Positions 16,927 through 25,615 are shown, counted from the first letter of the stretch. The stretch is DNA of 43,482 nt from Promethearchaeota archaeon (GCA_019894855.1 JAGXNS010000007.1:1-43482); one strand, 5' to 3'. Program-made: numbers and translations. Notes: generated from the sequence alone by a model not told the origin.

Positions 16927-17346
16927 ATGCCAAAACCTATAACTCCACTAGTAGCTGTTGATGCGGTTATAAAATATTCGGAAAACTCCATCGTTTTAAT
17001 TCGCAGAAAAAATCATCCTTATAAAGGAGAATTAGCTCTGCCTGGTGGTTTTGTTGAAGTAGGTGAAAATGTTGAAGACGCATGCATTAGAGAAGCTTAT
17101 GAAGAAACGAATATTAATGTAACAATTAGAAAACTAATTGGTGTTTTTTCAGCGCCCAATAGAGATCCTAGGGGTCATAACATCTCTATAGCGTTTTTAT
17201 GTGAGCCGTTAACAGGTTCAGAGAAACCACTGGCCAAGGACGACGCTCTGTCTTTAGAAATTGTAAATTTAACAGATATTTCACGGTTGAAACTAGCGTT
17301 TGATCATAAGGATATAATAAATGCGTCAGGCATTATTAAGAATTAG
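16927..17346 (+). CDS. Nudix hydrolase (ADP-ribose pyrophosphatase-like)
   Basis: 139 aa, typical for a single Nudix domain. The Nudix box is intact: G41-x5-E47-x7-R55-E56-x2-E59-E60 in a segment reading GGFVEVGENVEDACIREAYEE. The PG of ALPGG precedes it and PNRDPRGHNI follows, as in ADP-ribose/NADH pyrophosphatases. It follows the phosphoesterase after only 2 bases, which argues for one operon. Exact substrate is not determined. Confidence 0.92.
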   Translation: MPKPITPLVAVDAVIKYSENSIVLIRRKNHPYKGELALPGGFVEVGENVEDACIREAYEETNINVTIRKLIGVFSAPNRDPRGHNISIAFLCEPLTGSEKPLAKDDALSLEIVNLTDISRLKLAFDHKDIINASGIIKN

Positions 17347-17361
17347 ACAGTATATTATCAT

Positions 17362-18138
17362 TTAATCGAAAATCTTTTTATAACAATCGCAACAAGGAAT
17401 TCCAAGAGTAATTTTATTGGAGTAATCAACTCTAATTTCTTCAATATTATTAACTAATCTGATTAGGCTCTCTTTTAATCTCAATGCATCAGAATCTACC
17501 ATATTTTTATACACATTTTTTAATCCAACGTTGTTATGTATACTCTTTTTGCAGATGGGACATCGATCAAAGAAATTTTTTAACCTTATCAATTGCTCGT
17601 CTTCTTTATTAAAAGTTAAATTAAAGTGGGATAAAGTATGTCTTGGTTGTAGTGTTTTAATTAATCTCTTAAATATTTCCTCTAAATTCTCCTCTACACT
17701 TAATAGCGAAGTATACTCGATATATATAAGGTCTTCATTATTAGCAATCAAGTTAATGATCGCATCTTCAGATACTTCCCTATTTGCTAAATTGGCATTG
17801 GTCCCAATCAAAATTATTGGAAATTCTTCCATATTCTTTTTAAAAAGAGTTATCCACCTATTTAAGTCGGAGAAAGATTCTTTATTGGATAAATCAATGC
17901 ATAACAATCCTGCACAAGCACCTCGACAGAATACAGGAAAAAGAAACCTAAATCTTTCGCGATCTTTCAAATCCCAGACAATAAACTTATAAATATCTTC
18001 TTCATTAACAAGGCATTCCACAGATTTAAAAGAAACCCCAATCGGGCTTCCGTTATCTTCATTAGTATTAATAACGGTATTTTTACCCGAGGCAGGTGAT
18101 CCTCCTAGAACCAATTTTAACTTATAAGATTTGGGCAT
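17362..18138 (-). CDS. Degenerate Ras-like small GTPase with C-terminal cysteine module
   Basis: 258 aa. Residues 5-165 follow the Ras/Rab fold, but the motifs are eroded. The P-loop is GGSPASGKN with Asn20 where Ser/Thr should bind Mg. Switch I SPIGVSF lacks the conserved Thr. G3 reads WDLKDRERF instead of WDxxGQERF. G4 reads GTNANL instead of GNKxDL. It probably binds nucleotide poorly or not at all. Residues 190-258 add CPIC (193/196) and CCDC (249-252), a likely zinc site, in a helical domain. Lokiarchaeia encode many small GTPases. This one looks like a pseudo-GTPase scaffold. It is convergent with the Nudix gene. Confidence 0.82.
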   Translation of the reverse strand: MPKSYKLKLVLGGSPASGKNTVINTNEDNGSPIGVSFKSVECLVNEEDIYKFIVWDLKDRERFRFLFPVFCRGACAGLLCIDLSNKESFSDLNRWITLFKKNMEEFPIILIGTNANLANREVSEDAIINLIANNEDLIYIEYTSLLSVEENLEEIFKRLIKTLQPRHTLSHFNLTFNKEDEQLIRLKNFFDRCPICKKSIHNNVGLKNVYKNMVDSDALRLKESLIRLVNNIEEIRVDYSNKITLGIPCCDCYKKIFD

Positions 18139-18225
18139 CTTAACTATACTCGTTCATTACTCGAGGACATAATATAAAGCTTCATGTTCTAATAAAATTC
18201 CACTCTAAAAAATATTACCGTTATG

Positions 18226-18606
18226 TTATTTAATTTCAAATAAATTCCCATAAGAATCTTTTAAAAATAAGTAGAAACCATCACTATTTTTTCGAGGTAC
18301 TTGAATCACTTCAAAATTTAATTTTTTCGCGCTCTCGATTAATCTAATTCGATCCTCAACGATTAAGCAAGTATGGGTAAACTTATCGAGTGCTTGATTT
18401 TTATCGTCAGTTATAAACGCTTCCACGCTCAAATCTTCATTTTCGTATCTAATAATTCTTTGTGCTTTCTTAATATTGAAAAATTGTTCCATTAGGTCTT
18501 CAGGGACAACAAAATCTCTTTCTTTTTTCAGTTCTAAAAGATTCACGAAAAATTCATCAGCCTCTTCTTCGCTATTTGAGCTTACTGCAATATGCTCTAT
18601 CTTCAA
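18226..18606 (-). CDS. VOC (glyoxalase/epimerase) superfamily protein
   Basis: 126 aa with two beta-alpha-beta-beta-beta halves: MKIEHIAVSSNSEEEADEFF starts the first, THTCLIVEDRIRLIESAKKL the second, and the end GFYLFLKDSYGNLFEIK is the usual VOC closing strand. Metal-ligand positions appear filled (H5, the histidine in HTC, E125). Methylmalonyl-CoA epimerase or glyoxalase-like activity is possible, but the substrate cannot be told. It stands alone, 87 bases upstream of the degenerate GTPase on the same strand. Confidence 0.82.
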   Translation of the reverse strand: MKIEHIAVSSNSEEEADEFFVNLLELKKERDFVVPEDLMEQFFNIKKAQRIIRYENEDLSVEAFITDDKNQALDKFTHTCLIVEDRIRLIESAKKLNFEVIQVPRKNSDGFYLFLKDSYGNLFEIK

Positions 18607-18749
18607 ACTTTACATCACTTATAATTTTGAGTTATTCTGAAATTTATTTCAGAAAATGTATTACTTATCTTAAATGAAACTTTAATAATTTTTAGTGTTT
18701 AATATTTATTGATATAAAGGTAGTAGCTAGAAAGTTAAGGGATTTATGG

Positions 18750-19616
18750 ATGACGAATGTAACTTCAGAAGAGTTTTTAACCAAACTATTTAGTGTTGTA
18801 TACAAACTTTATACGATTGCAAAAACACAATCTGATCGTTTAAAAAAAGAATGGGATGAAAATTTCGCTTCATTACCCGAACAACCTCATTTAGTTCGCT
18901 CAGTTCGAGCTGAAAAAGAAAAATTCCTAACTGATATAGATTATAGAATTAAAGTTCTAAACACTATAAAGCTATCATTTGAAGATGGGTTTCATTCAAT
19001 AAAAAAAATTCTTACAGCTCTCTATAATTCGTATTTTATGGAATCAGAAGTCTTTACACAGAATTTTGTTAGAGAGGATCAAAAAAGTCTTAAATATTTA
19101 GTAGCAAAAGAAATTTTGGGAAATCTGATTCAGTATAATCAACTCGATCATGAAACTGTACCACTAAAATATAACATACTAGCAAGAATTTACTTGTTAA
19201 TAAAATTTAAAGAACAGAGCGCCACAAGTATTAATCAGAACCTAAAAAAAATCAACATAAATCTTAAACTCCCAGCGCTGAAAAGAATTTTAAACGAGAT
19301 AGTTGCTGATGGATTTTTAAAAAAAACAAAAGTAGGCAAACACATATACTACGGTTTACCGCAGGAATTGGAATTATCAGAAAAGGGTAAACCAACTTAC
19401 AATCAAACTATACGACCGTTAGTAGATTGGCCAACTTTATTTTATCGTAGCTACTATAATGTGAGAGAATTAAATGTTACCGTGAATGGCGATTGTAAGT
19501 ACCCTGAATTTTTAAATAAAGTATTGCTTAAAGCTGCAACACAAGGGTATACTGCTTGCCACTATGTCTTCAAAAATTTAGTCAAGTATTACGAGAAATT
19601 AAAAGAAGAAGGGTAG
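18750..19616 (+). CDS. Unknown protein with winged-helix-like C-terminal part
   Basis: 288 aa, not recognised. Residues 1-150 are predicted helical and charged, with no membrane segment. Residues about 160-215 (NILARIYLLIKFKEQSATSI, then LPALKRILNEIVADGFLKKT) have the shape of a winged helix with a basic wing. The last 70 residues contain a beta-containing piece (RELNVTVNGDCKYPEF) and a helix. It could be a DNA-binding or protein-interaction factor. It is convergent with dtdA. Confidence 0.72.
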   Translation: MTNVTSEEFLTKLFSVVYKLYTIAKTQSDRLKKEWDENFASLPEQPHLVRSVRAEKEKFLTDIDYRIKVLNTIKLSFEDGFHSIKKILTALYNSYFMESEVFTQNFVREDQKSLKYLVAKEILGNLIQYNQLDHETVPLKYNILARIYLLIKFKEQSATSINQNLKKININLKLPALKRILNEIVADGFLKKTKVGKHIYYGLPQELELSEKGKPTYNQTIRPLVDWPTLFYRSYYNVRELNVTVNGDCKYPEFLNKVLLKAATQGYTACHYVFKNLVKYYEKLKEEG

Positions 19617-19644
19617 TATTTTCCGCTGTGAATATTAAGCCTCC

Positions 19645-20508
19645 TTAAATTGTTGAAAAACTTCTCGTTTTCCTAATGGGAATATCAAATTGTTCGAGCA
19701 ACGGAATAAGATGTTTCTTATCTTGAGAATTTGTACCCTTCCAATCTACTATAAAATAATCAATTTTTTCTAAGGTGTTGTCGATCATCATCTTAATTAG
19801 ATTCTCGTTTAATTCTTGGATGTAATACTTCGGGCAGATAAATGAAAGAGCAATGTTATTATTGGTTATTAACCTATTAAAATTAGGAGCGTAGTGAGTA
19901 CCACCGAATCCTAAACCTACTTGCTGAGTTTTTTCTTCTCTAAAATCAAGATATTTAAATACTGCGTTAACAATAGCATTTGCGACGAGTTCACCTGCTT
20001 CCTTAATTAACCATTCCTGTTTACTACTTCCTAGTTCCATAAATATTAAAGGAATATCGAGCGTGGTCGGGCCATGATGAGTTACTTCCATATCTAAAGA
20101 AAAATCAGGAATATTGATTTTCTCGATTTGTTCTCTTAGTGATTCAATACCCGCCTTATGTAGTAGAGCACTTGTTTTGGACAAATCTTGAGGCTTCCCA
20201 CCAAAATCCGCATTCTTTCCCCAATTTCCAGTAGAATGAGCTAAAAAAGCAGGTCTTGCTGTTTTTGATGTATGTCTACTAGCGAAAATTATTAAATCCG
20301 GAGTGAGATTAGCTTCACCCAACTTGAGGTTTTCAAGGAATATTAGGGGTTCCGTTGTCAAACCTAAAAAGATTTGATTTTCTTTAAGAAAATTATCATA
20401 TTTCCCTTCAAATGATGAATTCTCTAAACTAAATATTGGATTTTCCTGCCATATTGCACCAGTCTCTATAAAAGAATAATTTTGAGAATTTAAAAAAACT
20501 TCTCGCAT
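19645..20508 (-). CDS. dtdA: D-aminoacyl-tRNA deacylase (DtdA/DTD2 family)
   Basis: 287 aa, the normal size for the archaeal/plant family. It removes D-amino acids mischarged on tRNA. Visible family motifs are FASRHTS, LAHSTGNWG, DMEVTHHGPT and GFGGTHYAPNF, which carry the conserved histidines. A C-terminal KGTNSQDKK segment also fits the family. It is a single gene, convergent with the unknown protein at 18750. No anomalies were seen. Confidence 0.93.
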   Translation of the reverse strand: MREVFLNSQNYSFIETGAIWQENPIFSLENSSFEGKYDNFLKENQIFLGLTTEPLIFLENLKLGEANLTPDLIIFASRHTSKTARPAFLAHSTGNWGKNADFGGKPQDLSKTSALLHKAGIESLREQIEKINIPDFSLDMEVTHHGPTTLDIPLIFMELGSSKQEWLIKEAGELVANAIVNAVFKYLDFREEKTQQVGLGFGGTHYAPNFNRLITNNNIALSFICPKYYIQELNENLIKMMIDNTLEKIDYFIVDWKGTNSQDKKHLIPLLEQFDIPIRKTRSFSTI

Positions 20509-20705
20509 ATTTATAGAAGCTTTATCTTCTTTCGAATTTATAATAAAGAATTGAATTGACCAGCACCAAATATTTTTAATCTAGTTAGTTAATTAACGTA
20601 ATAAACAAAAAAACAAAATAACTGTTTTAAAAAATCAATTTTATCTTTAAAAGATATCCCTAAATTCTAAAAACCTTTTAAATTAAATTTCTATTAAATT
20701 ATGTA

Positions 20706-21668
20706 ATGCCCATTAATTTTACAATTATCGCTGTCATCTCATTGGTATTTGGCGCACTTTTTTTCGTCGTAGATTTTTACGAACGAAAACATCCTAAACT
20801 CAATATTTCTTTAATTGCGGGTATTTCTATCTCTTATTTCTTCTTAGTACTCCTACCAGAAATTGCCGAAAATATACCCATATTTCCATTTGAGCTCACA
20901 ATTTTTGAATACTTATTTGTGCTAATTGGTTTTGTATTTGTCCACACTTCTGAAAAATTAATTTTACAAAAGGTAGAGTCTAAATCGCAAAGGAGAATGC
21001 GTAAATTAATCGAGAAAGAAAAAATTGTAGCAGATGTTGAAGAAAATATTGAGAACATATTAACTAGAGAACTAGAAAAAGAAGAATTTGACAACGAAGC
21101 TCTGAGAGATATAGCCCAAACAATAGACGATTTACATAAACAAGGTAAGGGGTTCAATGAAGAAATAAATCGCTATAAGGTTAAGATTCAAACACACATC
21201 AACGAAGATTTACACAATCTACGGTTTTTTACTAATTTTTCATATCACCTCCTCGTCGGGATTATTGTAGTAGGGTTATTAGCTTTTGATATTATCAGCG
21301 GGATATTATTCTTTTTATTTGCCTGGTTTAGAGCAATTATAACAAACAGATCAGAAAAACATATCATATTTACTGATCTTGAAATTTATGAAATTTACGA
21401 TGTCGAGGCGAATATAACAAGAAAGTACGTCCTTGCTTTTTCAAATTTTATTGGAGTTGTATTTGGATTAATTTTAGATTTATTAGCGTTTGAATACTCA
21501 GAATTGTTTTATATTTTATTTTCATTTATTTCGGGAGTAATTTTGTATACTATCGTACGGGAAATCATTCCTGAAAAAGAAAAAGGAAAACCATCATATT
21601 TTCTCATTGGATTCGTTGGATTTACGCTCGTAATATTTGTTATAAACATCTTCACAAGTCTAATGTGA
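20706..21668 (+). CDS. Multi-pass membrane protein, distant ZIP-like
   Basis: 320 aa with about 7-8 hydrophobic helices in two groups (1-90 and 172-320), separated by a charged coiled segment (95-170). GISISYFFLVLLPE and ISGVILYTIVREIIPE resemble the paired ZIP-family signatures that end TM2 and TM7 (small residues, L/Y, then a Pro-Glu). The ZIP metal-binding histidines of TM4 and TM5 are mostly missing: only SYHLLVG in TM4 has a His, and no HExxH-like element follows. Transport activity is therefore doubtful. A perfect hairpin overlaps the stop codon. Confidence 0.7.
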   Translation: MPINFTIIAVISLVFGALFFVVDFYERKHPKLNISLIAGISISYFFLVLLPEIAENIPIFPFELTIFEYLFVLIGFVFVHTSEKLILQKVESKSQRRMRKLIEKEKIVADVEENIENILTRELEKEEFDNEALRDIAQTIDDLHKQGKGFNEEINRYKVKIQTHINEDLHNLRFFTNFSYHLLVGIIVVGLLAFDIISGILFFLFAWFRAIITNRSEKHIIFTDLEIYEIYDVEANITRKYVLAFSNFIGVVFGLILDLLAFEYSELFYILFSFISGVILYTIVREIIPEKEKGKPSYFLIGFVGFTLVIFVINIFTSLM

Positions 21669-21689
21669 TAAGAAAAAACCTTATCACAT
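21663..21689 (+). terminator. Perfect 10-bp hairpin overlapping the stop of the ZIP-like gene
   Basis: ATGTGATAAG, a 7-base loop (AAAAAAC) and CTTATCACAT pair perfectly. The first arm contains the TGA stop at 21666-21668. No T-run follows directly, so it may stabilise the mRNA 3' end or act as a protein-binding site rather than as an intrinsic terminator. Confidence 0.45.
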
Positions 21690-21887
21690 CCAATTCGTTA
21701 AAAATGGGAAGAAAGAACCCGATTTCTATAATTAAAAAATAAATAAGGGTTATTTCTTATTATTTGTAATTATAGCATTATAAAATTTTAAAACTATCAA
21801 ATATAAGTTTATATTATCGTATAGTTTTGAACAATATGGTATTGCGCATAAAAAGAATAATGAAAAAGATTAAATCTAAGGAGTGAA

Positions 21888-22466
21888 ATGATGATTAAAA
21901 AAACCTTCAAGGAAATATTAGGAATTGACGACGCCGATTACAAGATAATTGAAATGATGGAAAAAGATGCAGACGTGACTCATAGCAAGATAGCAAGAGA
22001 AATCGAGAAGTCTCAACCTGCGGTAGGGGCAAGAATCATTAAATTAGAACGAAAACATTTGCTCACAAAGCAAGTTGGGTTTAATATAAAGAAGGTAGAT
22101 ATCAAAGTAGCGATTGTTTTCGTGGCAACTAAAGATGTAGAGACAATTGTCAGTAAAATAACAAAATGTCCTTTCGTAAACCACGCGTTCAAAATTTCGG
22201 GCGAATTCAATCTTTTATGTTTCGTTGCCGCTTCAGATCTTCAAACTATTGAGAAATTAGTCGATTTATGTTTTAGAAAAGATCCGAACGTAATTAATGT
22301 AAAGACTAATATTCTAATCGACTCGGTGCACGATTTTGTTATTCCTATTGATTTTCAAATAGAAAAATTCGATTTCCACTCGGGAAATTGCGGTCCTGAA
22401 TGTAACAATTCAGTAAATTTACCTAAGTATAAATTTGATCTTTCATCAGAAGAAGTTGAAGAATAA
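21888..22466 (+). CDS. Lrp/AsnC-type transcriptional regulator with conserved cysteines (copy 1)
   Basis: 192 aa. The N-terminal helix-turn-helix is IDDADYKIIEMMEKDADVTH followed by IAREIEKSQPAVGARIIKLE, then an Lrp-type RAM/ligand domain. Unusual features are Cys94 (TKCPFVNHAFKISG) and a C-terminal NCGPEC with Cys168 and Cys172. All three are matched in the convergent paralogue, which suggests a metal or redox switch. A strong SD, AAGGAG at 21878-21883, precedes ATGATG at 21888. The two genes meet tail to tail with 13 bases between them. The target genes are unknown. Confidence 0.88.
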   Translation: MMIKKTFKEILGIDDADYKIIEMMEKDADVTHSKIAREIEKSQPAVGARIIKLERKHLLTKQVGFNIKKVDIKVAIVFVATKDVETIVSKITKCPFVNHAFKISGEFNLLCFVAASDLQTIEKLVDLCFRKDPNVINVKTNILIDSVHDFVIPIDFQIEKFDFHSGNCGPECNNSVNLPKYKFDLSSEEVEE

Positions 22467-22479
22467 AAAAAGAAAGTTC

Positions 22480-23037
22480 TTACTCTATATTATTAACTAA
22501 TCCTTGGAGTTTAGCCATTTGGTATTTACATTTATCCCCGCAACCTGCTTCTAAAGTGGGTATATGTTCTTCGCTTTTGAAGTCAATGGGCAATATAAAA
22601 TCTTTTGCTATTTCAGTTATCATATTCATCGAGACTAAAGTAACGTCAGGATTACTTCTAAAGTGGTAATTTACTATGTTATCTAATTTGTCAAGTTTAG
22701 AACTGGAGAGTAAAATACAAATATTATGAGCCCCACTTAACCTAAATGCGTTCAACATGAATGGACAGAACTTCGCCATTTCAAGAATCTCGTTTGGGCG
22801 TTTCGTATTCAGTTCCACGGTCGCCAAAAACAAATCCACCTTCTTAAAATTAATACCGGGCTGGAATTGAAGGATTCCCTCTTTCTCAAGCTTTTTTATT
22901 CTCATCCCAACAGTTGGCTGAGACCTATTAATTTGTTCCGCAATTTGAGTATGGGTTAGGTTCGGATCTTCTTGTACTAATGTAATAATTTTGCGATCGA
23001 TATCATCGAGTTTTAATTTGGCTGAAATCATATCCAT
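22480..23037 (-). CDS. Lrp/AsnC-type transcriptional regulator with conserved cysteines (copy 2)
   Basis: 185 aa, paralogue of the gene at 21888. The HTH is LDDIDRKIITLVQEDPNLTH with SQPTVGMRIKKLE. The ligand domain carries Cys91 in AKFCPFMLNAFRLSG and ends with GCGDKC (Cys166 and Cys170), aligned with the CGxxC of copy 1. Keeping three cysteines while the rest has diverged argues for a shared sensing site. It is transcribed away from the ferredoxin gene at 23198 but near the redox block, so a redox-regulatory role is a reasonable inference. Confidence 0.88.
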   Translation of the reverse strand: MDMISAKLKLDDIDRKIITLVQEDPNLTHTQIAEQINRSQPTVGMRIKKLEKEGILQFQPGINFKKVDLFLATVELNTKRPNEILEMAKFCPFMLNAFRLSGAHNICILLSSSKLDKLDNIVNYHFRSNPDVTLVSMNMITEIAKDFILPIDFKSEEHIPTLEAGCGDKCKYQMAKLQGLVNNIE

Positions 23038-23197
23038 TTCCTATTATTAATTTAAATTCTTTCTCTAGATAATGATTTTACAAATTAAAAATTTACTTAT
23101 AATTTATAAATTATGAAAAAAATTAACCTAACTAAATTAAAATGCCAATATAAAAGGAATTGGCGCATTTTATAAAAATTAGATTAATTTCTTACAC

Positions 23198-23437
23198 TCA
23201 ATCAATAGTTATAGCTCTTAATTTGCACGCAGTTGTACAGATATGACATTTAATGCAGTGATCTTCTCGTTCTTCTACAACAACGGACATAGGTTCAGAA
23301 TCTTTATTTACAACCTTATAGATTCCTCTAAAGCAAGCATCTTCACACGAAAAAGCTTCACATCTTTTACATTTATTAGTATCAATATGATGGAACTTAT
23401 AGCTCACAATTTTGCTTTTATCGGGTGCATCACTCAT
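23198..23437 (-). CDS. Small two-cluster ferredoxin-like protein
   Basis: 79 aa. The first group reads CKRCEAFSCEDAC (residues 23, 26, 31, 35 approximately) and the second CIKCHICTTAC followed by KLRA, the usual Cx2Cx2Cx3C of a 4Fe-4S cluster with Lys in place of the typical Pro. The first group has Cx2Cx4Cx3C spacing, so the cluster there may be atypical. It is a likely electron carrier for neighbouring redox enzymes. It is a single gene 160 bases downstream of the second Lrp-type gene on the same strand. Confidence 0.82.
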   Translation of the reverse strand: MSDAPDKSKIVSYKFHHIDTNKCKRCEAFSCEDACFRGIYKVVNKDSEPMSVVVEEREDHCIKCHICTTACKLRAITID

Positions 23438-23554
23438 TATTTAAGATTAAACTGAAACTCCTTTTATCTCTATAGTTTATACAATATAATGAAATTTTTT
23501 TAAATTAAACAAAATAACCATAATTAAATAAATCCCATTTTGAGTCGTTTTAGA

Positions 23555-24223
23555 ATGCATGCCGTCAAGGTACCTCTTTTTGAAATCCCAAATCTCAGAA
23601 AAGGAGTTTTTTTAACTCGGCCAAATAGATTTGTAAGTGAAATTAAATACAATCAGCAAGTAAAATCTGCTCATATTCACGATCCTGGGCGTTTAACAGA
23701 GTTGTTAGTTAAGGGAAGAGAAGTTTTGTTTACTGATTCTCGCGGAAAACTAGATTATTATGTAAAAGCGGTAAAAAATGGAGACGATTGGATTATAATT
23801 GATACAGCAATTCATTCTAAAATCGCTTTGAGAGTTTTTCCATATATATCTGAAATTGCGCAAGCATCAGAAATAAGAAAAGAAGTTAAAATTGGTAAAA
23901 GTAGGATAGATTTTGTGTTAGATGGCGTTCCATTGGAAGTAAAAGGAGTTACTCTCGTGAAAGAGGATTTGGCTTTATTTCCCGACGCTCCTACTGAGCG
24001 CGGAACGAGACACGTACAAGAAATTATCGACAATAATGGAATGCTTTTATTTCTGGTATTTCGTAAAGCGACTAAATTCAAACCAAATTTTGAAACTGAC
24101 CCAAAATTTTACAATAAATTATCTGAAGCGAGAAAGAAAAACATAAAAATCTTTGTAGTACAACTCAGTTTTGATGGAAAAACGATATATTACAATGGAA
24201 TTATCCCATTAGCAGACTTTTAA
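23555..24223 (+). CDS. sfsA: SfsA family protein
   Basis: 222 aa from the ATG at 23555; a TTG five codons upstream (23540) is possible. Family motifs are clear: the N-terminal RPNRFVSEI, HIHDPGRLTELL, the nuclease-like core SRIDFVLDGVPLEVKGVTL and FPDAPTERGTRHVQEI. The D-x-E/K arrangement (D in RIDF, E and K in LEVKG) is the PD-(D/E)xK-like site of SfsA. In E. coli it was named for sugar fermentation stimulation and is a putative DNA-binding protein; its archaeal role is unknown. No anomalies were seen. Confidence 0.92.
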   Translation: MHAVKVPLFEIPNLRKGVFLTRPNRFVSEIKYNQQVKSAHIHDPGRLTELLVKGREVLFTDSRGKLDYYVKAVKNGDDWIIIDTAIHSKIALRVFPYISEIAQASEIRKEVKIGKSRIDFVLDGVPLEVKGVTLVKEDLALFPDAPTERGTRHVQEIIDNNGMLLFLVFRKATKFKPNFETDPKFYNKLSEARKKNIKIFVVQLSFDGKTIYYNGIIPLADF

Positions 24224-24253
24224 GGAAGGATAAATTTTAATGGATAGAGAAGT

Positions 24254-24556
24254 TCATTTGCTCTTTTTCTTTTTTTTTTTTCGTTTCTTGCCATGATCTT
24301 CAGGTTCTGGAGTGATGTCCACATCAACTTCAGCGATAATAAAAGCTAGCAAAATAGGACCAGCGTTGGAATATCGAGGATCGGAAAAAGCGCTAAATTT
24401 TATGTCTTTTACCTTAATATTCTTGTCACTTTGTCGCAAAATCATTAAGTTTTTGTTTACCTTACGTGTAAATTCAGAAGGGTCGTTGTATGTCCCTCCA
24501 ACAGCAAAGACTTGGTCCATTCTTACTATTTGAGGAATTGGAGTTTCTTCTTCCAT
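24254..24556 (-). CDS. Small hypothetical protein with lysine-rich tail
   Basis: 100 aa, unrecognised. Residues 8-80 have a compact mixed alpha/beta look (QIVRMDQVFAVGGTYNDPSE, PILLAFIIAEVDVDITPEPE). The last 12 residues (GKKRKKKKKKSK) are nearly all Lys/Arg, so it may bind nucleic acid or membrane lipid. There is no signal or transmembrane segment. It is convergent with sfsA, leaving 30 bases between stops. Codon use resembles that of the neighbours. Confidence 0.6.
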   Translation of the reverse strand: MEEETPIPQIVRMDQVFAVGGTYNDPSEFTRKVNKNLMILRQSDKNIKVKDIKFSAFSDPRYSNAGPILLAFIIAEVDVDITPEPEDHGKKRKKKKKKSK

Positions 24557-24670
24557 ATTTTTTAACCGATTATTTGCTTTTTTTAATAAAAATTAAATTT
24601 CTTTGTCTTATAATTATTAGCCTTTTTTCACTTAGAACAAAAACTAACAATTTAATGAAAAATAAATTCA

Positions 24671-25615
24671 CTAATATTCGATATTCATTTCTTTAATATA
24701 ATCGAAGGCTGAATATGCTGCTACAACCCCTTCTGCTACTCCCGTAATAGCTTGTTTGAATGGTGCGTCTGCAACATCACCAGCAGCGAATATACCTGGG
24801 ACATTTGTTTCCGACTTTCTATTGATAATAATTTCGTCCTTTTCATTTGTTTTTACACCTATGCGTTTTGCGAGATCTGAGTTAGGTATAGATCCTACTT
24901 CGATAAAGACTCCATCTACTTCAAATTCTGTGCCATTATTGAAAATAACTGACTTAACAGTATTATCCCCTTTAATCTCTACGATATTGGTTTTATAAAT
25001 GATTTCAATTTTGTGATTTTCCTCTACTCTTTTCTTATTTATCGGTTCAGCGCGTATTTCTTCTCCACGATAAATGATATAAACTTTCTTTACATTCTGA
25101 GATAGAAATAACGCTTCTTTTGCAGCAGAATCACTTCCACCAATTACGCATACGGTTTTATCTTTGTAAAATGGACCATCGCATGTGGCACAATAAGATA
25201 CACCCCTTCCAGCAAATTCCTCTTCACCGGGGATTCCCAACTTCTTCCTTTCCGATCCTGTGGCGATAACCACACTTTTTGCTTTAAATTTTTGAAAAAA
25301 TGAGTGTAAAATAAAGTGGTCGTTCGTATTTTCTATGCTTCTTATCTCATCTGTTATGTAAGGAATGCTCAAGGAATTCATGTGTTCTTTAAACATATCC
25401 ATCAACCCTTGACCGCTTGTAGAGGTGATTCCAGGATAATTTTCTACAAGGTGAGTTGTGGCAATCAACCCTCCGAATATTTTCCCTATGACTAATACAT
25501 CCAATGCAAATCGAGCGGCATAGATAGCACAACCGATCGCAGTTGGTCCACCGCCTAAAACGATAAGATCGTAAGTCTTTTCTAAATCAATGCCTTCCAT
25601 ATCAATATTAAACAA
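24671..25615 (-). CDS. trxB: Thioredoxin reductase (FAD/CxxC type)
   Basis: 314 aa. It passes electrons to thioredoxin-fold partners. The FAD site is VLGGGPTAIGCA (residues 19-30); the redox pair is CATC at 142-145; the pyridine-nucleotide site is GGSDSAAKEA. The NADPH-specific HRR motif is replaced by YRGEEIRA, so NADPH preference is doubtful. The C-terminal FAD motif is GIFAAGDVAD. The start is TTG, decided by a strong SD (AAAGGAGGA at about 25621-25629), about 7 bases upstream. The three protein disulfide oxidoreductase genes lie directly upstream on the same strand and are its likely partners. Confidence 0.94.
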   Translation of the reverse strand: MFNIDMEGIDLEKTYDLIVLGGGPTAIGCAIYAARFALDVLVIGKIFGGLIATTHLVENYPGITSTSGQGLMDMFKEHMNSLSIPYITDEIRSIENTNDHFILHSFFQKFKAKSVVIATGSERKKLGIPGEEEFAGRGVSYCATCDGPFYKDKTVCVIGGSDSAAKEALFLSQNVKKVYIIYRGEEIRAEPINKKRVEENHKIEIIYKTNIVEIKGDNTVKSVIFNNGTEFEVDGVFIEVGSIPNSDLAKRIGVKTNEKDEIIINRKSETNVPGIFAAGDVADAPFKQAITGVAEGVVAAYSAFDYIKEMNIEY

